From assembly GCA_002068715.1 (NCBI GenBank), contig MWAR01000495.1, positions 1 to 6,936 on the forward strand: a stretch of DNA of 6,936 nucleotides. The letters run 5' to 3'. A model generated the notes under the pieces. It was given only the letters and a program-made list of their open reading frames with translations, was not told the origin of the DNA and did no database searches. Source of the DNA: a bacterium ADurb.Bin374. Its GTDB lineage: Bacteria; Riflebacteria; Ozemobacteria; Ozemobacterales; Ozemobacteraceae. The position numbers and the translations under genes were made by a program. Below are positions 1 through 5,774 of this stretch, piece by piece. Position 1 is the first letter of the stretch; the number at the start of each line of letters is the position of its first letter.

Positions 1-267
1 GGCCATGTCGGCTCCTTCCTTCATCGCGATCCCATACTCCGCGCCGCCTCCCGAAAGAGAGGCGAGAATGCCGACGCGCATCGTCTTCGGACTCTGTTCT
101 CCCTCCTTGAACGAGCGCGCCGGCCCGTTGTATTCGAACGGCGCCGTCCATTGGTGATAGGCCTTCACCTGCTGGCCCGACACGGGATTGGTCGGGATGA
201 GGCAGCCGAATACAAGGAAGCCGCAGATCAGGGAAAATGTTATATTGTTAGAAATAATATTTCGCAT
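1..267 (-). CDS. Branched-chain-amino-acid-type ABC transporter substrate-binding protein (N-terminal part, runs off window)
   Basis: Only the first 89 residues are in the window. Residues 64-89 read MRVGILASLSGGGAEYGIAM then KEGADMA, the typical first strand, glycine-rich turn and helix of Peripla_BP_6 (LivJ/LivK-type) binding proteins, which capture amino acids, amides or similar small solutes outside the cytoplasmic membrane. The N-terminus is a signal sequence: one Arg, a hydrophobic stretch at about residues 9-25, and a lipobox-like V-F-G-C ending at Cys22. It is therefore probably a lipoprotein, although the Phe at -2 is not ideal and cleavage near residue 31 by signal peptidase I is possible. 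About 35 polar residues link the signal to the domain. The ATG at 265-267 has an AAAGAGG Shine-Dalgarno at 277-283, nine bases upstream. The gene starts 28 bases after the propeller gene on the same strand, so they are probably co-transcribed. The ligand cannot be told from this fragment. Confidence 0.8.
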   Translation of the reverse strand, partial: MRNIISNNITFSLICGFLVFGCLIPTNPVSGQQVKAYHQWTAPFEYNGPARSFKEGEQSPKTMRVGILASLSGGGAEYGIAMKEGADMA

Positions 268-295
268 CGTGTGAAACCTCTTTGCCGTCTGATGG

Positions 296-1363
296 TCACA
301 TTGCCAGATGCATGGTGTAAAGCCCCGAGGCAGTGCCGACCCACAGAGTATTCCCAACGAAATCGACGGACCAGATGAAATCGCCGGCCGGAGCTTCGGG
401 AGTCGTTTCGGTTTTCCAGACGCCATTCTCGAACGTGACGAGTTCGCCGCCAGGGCCCCGCGAGTTGCGGCGATAGGTGACCCATTTTCCCCGAGCGAAA
501 TCATGGATGCAAAGCCCCTTGTCGGTGCCGATCGCGCAGAGTCGCCCGTCGGGGGACATCGTGACGCAGTTGATGAAATCGCTCGGCAGGCCCGAGTCGG
601 GGTCCTTGACCGTCCATGTGTTCCAGTTCTTGCCGTCGTAACGGGTCAGGCCGAAATATGCGCCAGAATATACAACATTGCCGACGGCCGAGATCGCGAC
701 CTGGATCTCGTGCAGGGGGCCGTCGTTGCGGACGACGTCCACGTCGAAAATATCGTCGGGGTCCTGGAACGAGTGAAACGTTCCGTCTTCCTTGACCAGC
801 ATCATGCCGCTTCCCCAGATGGCGAACCAGGTGTCGCCGCGGCCGGTCGGTTCCGACGTGACGCCGTAGATCCAGACCTCGTTCATCTTCGTGTTCTTGT
901 CGTCGAACGTCTTCCAGCTCCGGTCGTCGAGATTGAATCTCGAGATGCCGTTCGTCGTTGCAATCCACAGATACGGCAGTGTGACGGACAGGCCATACAC
1001 GACGTTGTTGACGAGTCCAGAGTTGGTCGTGGTGAAACTGTCGAACCTGCCGTTCGAGAGGCGAGCCACACCGCCGAACGTGCCGAACCAGATCGAGCCA
1101 TCGGTAGGATGCCGCGCAACCGAAGTCACGACGTTGTGCGGAAGTCCGTCTGCCGTCGTGTACACGGTCCAGGCGTTTCCGTCGAAATGGGCGGCCCCCT
1201 CTTCGGTGCCGATCCAGACATCCGTTGGGGATAGCGCCTTGACGGCATAGACGACTCTGTGCGGAATGGAATCTTGCTTCACCGAGGCGGAAGCGCTTGC
1301 GGATACGAGGATCAGAAGGGCGAGGAAAACCGGAACACATGGTTTGCAAAGGGAATGAATCAT
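296..1363 (-). CDS. Exported seven-blade beta-propeller protein, two-component-regulator-propeller (Reg_prop) type
   Basis: This is a 355-residue exported protein. Residues 1-27 form a signal peptide: a short basic start, a hydrophobic core PVFLALLILV at 11-20 and an Ala/Ser-rich end suited to signal peptidase I. The rest is built of Reg_prop-like repeats of the form (I/V)WIGT..G(I/V).R(F/Y)DG..W..(F/Y). I count repeat strands beginning near residues 49, 91, 132, 178, 231, 276 and 340, so about seven blades. The last repeat (LWVGTASGLYTMHL) stops near the C-terminus and could close the ring with residues from the first. Such repeats usually form the periplasmic sensor part of hybrid histidine kinases. 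Here there is no membrane helix, kinase or other output domain after the propeller, so it is a stand-alone secreted or periplasmic protein with unknown ligand or partner. GGAG at 1373-1376, nine bases upstream, supports the ATG. It heads a likely operon with the following solute-binding protein gene. Confidence 0.85.
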   Translation of the reverse strand: MIHSLCKPCVPVFLALLILVSASASASVKQDSIPHRVVYAVKALSPTDVWIGTEEGAAHFDGNAWTVYTTADGLPHNVVTSVARHPTDGSIWFGTFGGVARLSNGRFDSFTTTNSGLVNNVVYGLSVTLPYLWIATTNGISRFNLDDRSWKTFDDKNTKMNEVWIYGVTSEPTGRGDTWFAIWGSGMMLVKEDGTFHSFQDPDDIFDVDVVRNDGPLHEIQVAISAVGNVVYSGAYFGLTRYDGKNWNTWTVKDPDSGLPSDFINCVTMSPDGRLCAIGTDKGLCIHDFARGKWVTYRRNSRGPGGELVTFENGVWKTETTPEAPAGDFIWSVDFVGNTLWVGTASGLYTMHLAM

Positions 1364-1408
1364 GACTGATGACTCCGTCTGGTCAGGTGAGATCAGCGAT
1401 ACTCCTCC

Positions 1409-1438
1409 ACTCTACGTGATGCGTCGATTCTTTGTCCA
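1409..1438 (-). promoter_or_regulatory. Candidate sigma70-type promoter for the propeller operon
   Basis: Read on the minus strand, TGGACA (1433-1438) resembles a -35 box and TAGAGT (1409-1414) a -10 box, with an 18-base spacer. Transcription would start near 1402 and leave a leader of about 39 bases before the ATG at 1363. The -10 box has four of six consensus bases, so this is a candidate only. Confidence 0.35.
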
Positions 1439-1461
1439 GCTCGCGCAAAACATGGTATGAT
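1432..1461 (+). promoter_or_regulatory. Candidate sigma70-type promoter for the family 5 substrate-binding protein gene
   Basis: TATGAT at 1456-1461 matches the -10 consensus at five of six positions. TTGTCC at 1432-1437, 18 bases upstream, is a four-of-six -35 match. Transcription would start near 1468 and give a leader of about 86 bases to the proposed TTG start. Its -35 box overlaps that of the opposing promoter by five bases. Confidence 0.4.
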
Positions 1462-1542
1462 CGCGATGGTCCACGGATGTGGACGATCGTTCCCCGCCGG
1501 AAGTGTGTCCGGCATGGGCTTGCGTTCCGATGGCGCGTGCAT

Positions 1543-1547
1543 GGAGG
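1543..1547 (+). promoter_or_regulatory. Shine-Dalgarno sequence that decides a TTG start
   Basis: GGAGG lies six bases before an in-frame TTG at 1554. The other in-frame starts, GTG at 1479 and ATG at 1530, have no comparable purine-rich site at the right distance. This is the main reason for placing the start of the substrate-binding protein at 1554. Confidence 0.6.
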
Positions 1548-1553
1548 ATTGGC

Positions 1554-3254
1554 TTGTCACCAGTAAGAAACTGCAGAGGCAGTCTGCTTGCCGAGATTGC
1601 CGTGGGTCTCTTCGCCTTTGCCCTGGGGCTGACCGGATGTGGAGAAGTCCCGTCGGATGCTCCTGCCGGAATCGTGGAAGTGAAACCCCGGTATGGAGGA
1701 ATCTATCGGCGCGCCTTTTCTTCACCGATCATGAAGCTTGATCCGGCAGAGGTGAACGACTCGTATTCCCACGAGGTCGCCCGCCAGATCTTCGACGGTT
1801 TGCTCGAGTTCGACGAAGACGGCCGCCCCGTGCCCGCCCTGGCCGCTTCCTGGACCATCAGCCCCGACAGGCTCACCTATCGGCTCACGCTGCGCTCCGA
1901 CGCGAGGTTCCAGGCGAAGAGCGGGCCCGACGACGCTCCGACCCGGAACGGCGGCCGTCTCGTGACGGCAGAAGATGTCTCATACACGCTTCACCGGCTG
2001 CTTGCCCCCGGCTATCCCAACCGGAAAGGCAAAAATTATCTCGTGATCAGGGGCGCGGCTGCGTATAACGCCAGCCAGGCCGCGTCGATCGAGGGGATCA
2101 GGGTTGTCGCGTCCGACACGGTCGAGTTCACCCTCGACAAACCGTTCACTCCGTTCCTTTCGCTGCTGGCGCTGAACTTCGTGTTCATCGTGCCCCACGA
2201 GGACGCGGAGGCGCTCGGCGAGAATTTCGGCTGGAACCCGGTCGGTGCCGGTCCCTTCTCCTGGGGCGGAAGGGCGAGCGACACGCTCGTTCTCAAGGCA
2301 AACCCCGATTATTATCGAGGCCGGCCATATCTCGACCGGATCGAATTCCCTGTTATAGCTGATGAAATAGAACGTTTCCGCCGGTTCAGGAACGGCGAAC
2401 TGATGCACAATGATGTTCCCGACCCTGAGTACAAGAACGTTCTCCAGGATCCTCGCTGGGTCAGGCAGTTCCAGGAGGTCAGCAGATGGGGCATCTATTA
2501 CCTTGGTTTCGATGTGAAAACGCCCCCCTTCGACAACGTCAAGGTCAGGCAGGCCATGAACTACGCCATCGACCGCGAAGCCATCGTGAAGCTCGTGATC
2601 AATGACCGCGCCAGGATTGCCCGGGGAGCGCTTCCGCCGGGAATAATGGGCTACAATCCGAAGCTGCGGGGCTATTCCTACGATCTCGACAAGGCCAGGG
2701 CCCTTCTCGCCGAAGCAGACTATCCCGGCGGAAAAGGTTTCCCCGAAATCACCCTCGAGGTGAATCGCGACGAGATTCACATCCGCACCGCCGAGTTTGT
2801 GCTCGCGAATCTTCGGGATATCGGCATCTCGTGCCGGATGAAGGTCGTCGATTTCCCCGAACTGCTGACGGATGTCCAAAGCGGCCGGACGCCCTTTTTC
2901 CGGATGGGCTTCACCGTCGATTATCCCGATCCGGACAACTTCCTGCACAGCCTGTTCCATTCGGGAAACATCGGCCCGGCCGGCAACTACAGCCGATATG
3001 CGAATCCTCGCGTCGACGAACTGCTCGACCGGGCACGATTCGAGATCGACGCGAAGGAACGGGTCGCACTGTATCGAGATGCTGAGCAGCTCATCGTCGA
3101 CGACGCCCCGCTCGTGTTCGTGTTCCACTACACGACGCACGGCATCTGGCAGCCGTACGTCCATGGCATGAAGGTCACGCCGATGGGCACGCCGTATATC
3201 GCCTATCGCCAGCTCTGGCTGTCCAGCCCGACCGCGGGACTTCCCCTGAAGTGA
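1554..3254 (+). CDS. ABC transporter substrate-binding lipoprotein, family 5 (peptide/nickel type)
   Basis: The 566-residue product is a full-length family 5 solute-binding protein (SBP_bac_5, OppA/DppA-like), which binds oligopeptides or related solutes outside the membrane and hands them to an ABC permease. From the TTG start, residues 1-29 are a lipoprotein signal: Arg5 and Arg8, a hydrophobic core, then lipobox L26-T27-G28-C29. The mature part opens with the family's usual RYGGIYRRAF and the segment around VARQIFDGLLEFDEDG. It continues with GAGPF near 231-235, YYLGFDVKTPPFDNVKVRQA near 315-334, and FTVDYPDPDNFLHSLFHSGN near 453-472, a hallmark region of this family. No permease or ATPase gene adjoins it, so it either serves a transporter encoded elsewhere or works alone. 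The substrate cannot be deduced. An ATG at 1530 or GTG at 1479 would lengthen the N-terminus by 8 or 25 residues but lacks a good ribosome-binding site. Confidence 0.9.
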   Translation: MSPVRNCRGSLLAEIAVGLFAFALGLTGCGEVPSDAPAGIVEVKPRYGGIYRRAFSSPIMKLDPAEVNDSYSHEVARQIFDGLLEFDEDGRPVPALAASWTISPDRLTYRLTLRSDARFQAKSGPDDAPTRNGGRLVTAEDVSYTLHRLLAPGYPNRKGKNYLVIRGAAAYNASQAASIEGIRVVASDTVEFTLDKPFTPFLSLLALNFVFIVPHEDAEALGENFGWNPVGAGPFSWGGRASDTLVLKANPDYYRGRPYLDRIEFPVIADEIERFRRFRNGELMHNDVPDPEYKNVLQDPRWVRQFQEVSRWGIYYLGFDVKTPPFDNVKVRQAMNYAIDREAIVKLVINDRARIARGALPPGIMGYNPKLRGYSYDLDKARALLAEADYPGGKGFPEITLEVNRDEIHIRTAEFVLANLRDIGISCRMKVVDFPELLTDVQSGRTPFFRMGFTVDYPDPDNFLHSLFHSGNIGPAGNYSRYANPRVDELLDRARFEIDAKERVALYRDAEQLIVDDAPLVFVFHYTTHGIWQPYVHGMKVTPMGTPYIAYRQLWLSSPTAGLPLK

Positions 3255-3266
3255 TCCGGATTACTT
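3249..3266. repeat. 18-base near-perfect palindrome across two convergent stop codons
   Basis: AAGTGATCC (3249-3257) is followed directly by GGATTACTT (3258-3266). Eight of nine positions are complementary and the ninth is a G-T pair, which can form G-U in the plus-strand RNA. It contains the last Lys codon and stop of both convergent genes. With a CCGG loop it would form a seven-pair stem, but no T-run follows in either direction, so it does not look like a standard intrinsic terminator. Confidence 0.55.
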
Positions 3267-3857
3267 GAACAGCACCGGCAGCAGGTAGAAGGCGAGGATG
3301 TAGATTACCACGACCAGCACGGTCAGCAGGTTGAAATACTTCTCGATGAACTCCTTCATCTTCGGGCCGAACTTCATCAGAAGCCCCGAGACGAGGAAAA
3401 ACCGGCCGGCCCTGCCGACGATGGAGGCGACGACGAACGGCAGAACCGAGATGTGCGAAACCCCGGCCGTTATCGTTATGACCTTGTAGGGGATCGGGGT
3501 GAACGCCGCGGTGAAAACGATGAGGACGGAATACTGTTCGTAGGATTTGCAGACCTGAGCGAAAAGCTCGGGGGTGAAGCCCGGCACGTATTTGAAGAAA
3601 TACCCTCCAACGACTGCCCAGAAGGCATACCCGATCAGATATCCGAACAGGGCGCCGGCAACGGACCCGGCCGTGCAGACCGTCGCATACCAGAGCCCCT
3701 TCGCCGGCTGGGCCAGCGTCATCGCGATCAGAAGAACGTCCGGCGGAATCGGGAAAAAGCTGGACTCTGCGAATGCGATCACGAAAAGCGCCCAGATGGC
3801 TCCGGGACGAGCCGCCAGCGAGAGAGTCCAGTCATACAGCCGCCGAATGTATTTCAT
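3261..3857 (-). CDS. DedA/VTT-domain family membrane protein (YqaA-like)
   Basis: The 198-residue protein is an integral membrane protein of the DedA/VTT (SNARE-associated) superfamily, closest in size and pattern to YqaA-like members. Hydrophobic segments lie near residues 20-50, 56-88, 110-132, 136-162 and 176-196. The first holds F-A-E-S-S-F-F-P-I-P-P-D at 29-40, whose acidic residues Glu31 and Asp40 match the conserved acidic positions of the superfamily. FTPIPYKVITITAG at 119-132 and GRAGRFF at 148-154, with Arg149 and Arg152, are the other hallmark regions. Superfamily members are implicated in lipid scrambling or transport, undecaprenyl-phosphate recycling and membrane-potential homeostasis; which applies here is unknown. 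No signal peptide is cleaved by appearance. The gene begins 56 bases after ettA on the same strand with no terminator between. The start lacks a strong Shine-Dalgarno; a very AT-rich stretch precedes it. Confidence 0.85.
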   Translation of the reverse strand: MKYIRRLYDWTLSLAARPGAIWALFVIAFAESSFFPIPPDVLLIAMTLAQPAKGLWYATVCTAGSVAGALFGYLIGYAFWAVVGGYFFKYVPGFTPELFAQVCKSYEQYSVLIVFTAAFTPIPYKVITITAGVSHISVLPFVVASIVGRAGRFFLVSGLLMKFGPKMKEFIEKYFNLLTVLVVVIYILAFYLLPVLFK

Positions 3858-3874
3858 GGTAATATATATCCGTA

Positions 3875-3883
3875 ACTATATCA
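3875..3883 (-). promoter_or_regulatory. Possible extended -10 promoter element before the DedA-family gene
   Basis: On the minus strand the bases read TGATATAGT, an extended -10 (TG, one base, then TATAGT with five of six consensus matches). No -35 box is visible at a normal distance. Transcription would start only about 11 bases before the ATG, giving an almost leaderless message, so this is a weak call. The alternative is read-through from ettA. Confidence 0.25.
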
Positions 3884-3913
3884 GTGTGGCGCGACCTGTG
3901 TGCCCAGACCTTG

Positions 3914-5590
3914 TCAGTTCAGCTTGAACCTGCGATAGCGGGCGCGGCGGTTCTCGAGGGCGGCGGCGCCGAGTTTGCGCTGCCTCATGGCCTCGTATTC
4001 CTCGTAGTTGCCTTCGAACCATTCGACGTGGGATTCGCCCTCGAACACCATCAGGTGCGTGCAGATGCGGTTGAGGAAGAACCGGTCGTGGCTGATGACG
4101 AGGATGCAGCCGCTGAAGTCCGAGATCGCGTCTTCGAGCAGGCGCAGGGTGTTGACGTCGAGATCGTTCGTCGGTTCGTCGAGAAGGATCACGTTGCCGC
4201 CGGATTTAAGGATCTTGGCGAGGTGCACGCGGTTGCGCTCGCCGCCCGAAAGGTCCTTGACGAACTTCTGCTGGTCGCTGCCGCGGAATCCGAACCTGCC
4301 GCAGTAGGCGCGGGCCGGGATCTTGAGCTTGCCGAACGCGATGTCGGCCTGGCCCTCGCTGATCTCGTCGAACACGGTGTTCTCGCCGTTCAGCGAGTCG
4401 CGATGCTGGTCGACCCAGACCATCTTCACGGTCGAACCGATGTCGATCGTGCCGGAATCCGGCTTCTCGACGCCGGTCAGCATGCGGAACAACGTGGTCT
4501 TGCCGGTGCCGTTCGGCCCGACGATGCCCACGATGCCGCCCTTGGGCAGTTTGAACGAGAGATCCTTGATCAGGGGCTGGTTCTCGAACCCCTTGGTGAG
4601 GGAGGAAACCTCGATGACCTTGTCGCCCAGCGGAACTGCGGGCGCGATCTGGATCACGTTCGATTCCGGCTGGCTCGCGGCCGATTCCCGCACGACGAGC
4701 TGCTCATACTGCATGATGCGCTCGCGCGAGAGTTCGTGCCGGTCGGAACTGCTCATCTTGATCCATTTCAATTCGCGGTCGAGCGAACGCCGACGGACCG
4801 ACTCCTTCTTCTCCTGCTGGGCAAGAATCTCGAGCTTCTGCTGGAGCCAGGAGGTGTAGTTGCCCTCGAAGGGGATGCCGTGACCGTCCTCGAGTTCGAG
4901 TATCCACTTCGTTATATTATCTAGGAAATATCGGTCGTGCGTCGAGATGATGACGGTGCCGGGATAGTTCTTCAGATGGTTCTCGAGCCAGTCGATCGTC
5001 TCGGCGTCGAGGTGGTTCGTGGGCTCGTCGAGCAACAGCAGATCGGGCTGTTCGAGAAGCACGCGGCAGAGCGAAACGCGGCGCCGCTCGCCACCCGAAA
5101 GCTTGTCGACGATCATGTCGTCCGGGGGCAGGACGAGGGCGTTTGCGGCGATGTTCAGCCGGGTGTCGATCTCCCAGCCGCCGCAGGCGTCGATCTTCTC
5201 TTGGAGCTGGCCCATCCGTTCCATCGCCTTGTCCATCTCGTCGGGGTCCATCTCGCCCATCTTCGTCGAGAGTTCTTCATATTCATTCAGCAGCTTCATC
5301 GTATCGGCAAAGGCCAGCTCGAGGTTCTCGCGGACCGTCTTTCCCCACGCCAGCTGAGGCTCCTGCTGGACGAAGCCGACCCGCATGCCCTTGGTGATTT
5401 CCGCATGGCCCTGGAACTCCTTGTCGAGGCCGGCCATGATCCGCAGCACGGTCGATTTGCCGGCGCCGTTGTGACCGACGATGCCGATCTTCGCACCGGG
5501 GAAGAAGCACAGGTTGATGTCCTTGAGAACCTGTCTCTGGCCGTAGAATTTGTTGAGGCGATACATCGTGAAAATATACTGTTCAGCCAT
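3914..5590 (-). CDS. ettA: Energy-dependent translational throttle protein EttA (ABC-F ATPase)
   Basis: The 558-residue protein is close to the 555 residues of E. coli EttA. It is a soluble ABC-F protein with two ATPase cassettes and no membrane domain. Cassette 1 has Walker A GHNGAGKST (39-47), signature LSGGE (164-168), Walker B ending in Asp188-Glu189 and His218. Cassette 2 has Walker A GPNGTGKTT (358-366), signature LSGGE (447-451), Walker B ending in Asp471-Glu472 and His501. The acidic arm inserted in cassette 1 (about 94-141) and the charged, Arg/Lys-rich interdomain linker (about 242-322) are as expected for EttA. The start VLKDINLCFFPGAKIGIVG also fits EttA rather than Uup or other ABC-F types. 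Known EttA binds the ribosomal E site and restrains the first elongation step when ATP is low relative to ADP. GGAG at 5597-5600, six bases upstream, supports the ATG. All catalytic residues are present. Confidence 0.95.
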   Translation of the reverse strand: MAEQYIFTMYRLNKFYGQRQVLKDINLCFFPGAKIGIVGHNGAGKSTVLRIMAGLDKEFQGHAEITKGMRVGFVQQEPQLAWGKTVRENLELAFADTMKLLNEYEELSTKMGEMDPDEMDKAMERMGQLQEKIDACGGWEIDTRLNIAANALVLPPDDMIVDKLSGGERRRVSLCRVLLEQPDLLLLDEPTNHLDAETIDWLENHLKNYPGTVIISTHDRYFLDNITKWILELEDGHGIPFEGNYTSWLQQKLEILAQQEKKESVRRRSLDRELKWIKMSSSDRHELSRERIMQYEQLVVRESAASQPESNVIQIAPAVPLGDKVIEVSSLTKGFENQPLIKDLSFKLPKGGIVGIVGPNGTGKTTLFRMLTGVEKPDSGTIDIGSTVKMVWVDQHRDSLNGENTVFDEISEGQADIAFGKLKIPARAYCGRFGFRGSDQQKFVKDLSGGERNRVHLAKILKSGGNVILLDEPTNDLDVNTLRLLEDAISDFSGCILVISHDRFFLNRICTHLMVFEGESHVEWFEGNYEEYEAMRQRKLGAAALENRRARYRRFKLN

Positions 5591-5621
5591 GCGTGACTCC
5601 GATGAACTGCGGAAATTTCAG

Positions 5622-5638
5622 CCGGCATCAGATGCCGG
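5622..5638. repeat. 17-base palindrome in the predicted ettA leader
   Basis: CCGGCATC (5622-5629) and GATGCCGG (5631-5638) are perfect inverted arms around a single A. On the minus strand the palindrome would fall within the first 20 bases of the ettA transcript if the promoter just upstream is right. It could act as an operator overlapping the start of transcription, or fold as a seven-pair RNA hairpin with a three-base loop at the 5' end of the message. Confidence 0.5.
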
Positions 5639-5646
5639 GCCGCCGC

Positions 5647-5675
5647 ATGATACCGTATTTACTCCGCCGGCACAA
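5647..5675 (-). promoter_or_regulatory. Sigma70-type promoter for ettA
   Basis: On the minus strand TTGTGC (5670-5675) and TATCAT (5647-5652) are separated by exactly 17 bases, with four of six and five of six consensus matches. Transcription would start near 5640, about 50 bases before the ettA ATG. It lies between the recA terminator and ettA, where a promoter is needed because recA transcription is expected to stop. Confidence 0.55.
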
Positions 5676-5688
5676 CACCGTCACATCC

Positions 5689-5721
5689 GCAGATGGCGCA
5701 GATATGGCAGATGATGCGGAT
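5689..5721. repeat. Four phased 9-base direct repeats between recA terminator and ettA promoter
   Basis: GCAGAT occurs at 5689-5694, 5698-5703 and 5707-5712, each exactly nine bases apart. A one-mismatch copy, GCGGAT, sits in the same phase at 5716-5721. The last three bases of each unit vary. An inverted copy, ATCCGC at 5685-5690, overlaps the first unit and pairs with GCGGAT at 5716-5721. The array lies just upstream of the ettA -35 box, a usual place for activator or repressor sites, but no known binding motif is recognised. Confidence 0.45.
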
Positions 5722-5723
5722 CG

Positions 5724-5764
5724 AAAAAGAAAAAGCCCCCGGGGCGTTTGAGACGCACCGGGGG
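5724..5764 (-). terminator. Intrinsic terminator of recA
   Basis: In the minus-strand RNA, CCCCCGG pairs with CCGGGGG (5758-5764 with 5736-5742). After one mismatch, GCGU pairs with ACGC (5753-5756 with 5744-5747), closing a five-base loop. The stem is followed, after one C, by a U-rich tract encoded by 5724-5734. The hairpin starts 10 bases after the recA stop codon. This is a strong rho-independent terminator that separates recA from ettA. Confidence 0.93.
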
Positions 5765-5774
5765 TTGGCGCTGC

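Noticed and set aside
45..64. Inverted repeat CGCCTC-N8-GAGGCG
   Set aside because: It lies inside the coding sequence of the Peripla_BP_6 protein, over the glycine-rich LSGGG segment. The short GC-rich arms are explained by codon use.
308..1234. Long plus-strand open frame (308 codons) opposite the propeller gene
   Set aside because: It lies wholly antisense to a gene with clear repeats and a signal peptide. Its product has no recognisable domain and looks like a GC-rich shadow.
1393..1741. Short open frames on both strands across the divergent promoter region (1393-1725 minus, 1457-1741 plus)
   Set aside because: They overlap the signal-peptide region of the binding protein, have no convincing ribosome-binding sites and no recognisable content.
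1980..3164. Long minus-strand open frame (394 codons) opposite the family 5 binding protein
   Set aside because: It is antisense to a well-supported gene and shows no domain pattern; long antisense frames are common at this GC content.
3858..3913. Possible terminator between ettA and the DedA-family gene
   Set aside because: No GC-rich stem followed by a T-run is visible on the minus strand, so co-transcription remains open.
3884..5596. Two long plus-strand open frames opposite ettA (3884-4924 and 4937-5596)
   Set aside because: Both are rich in Val, Ala, Asp, Glu and Leu in the manner of reverse-frame translations of GC-rich genes. ettA on the other strand has all ABC-F motifs.
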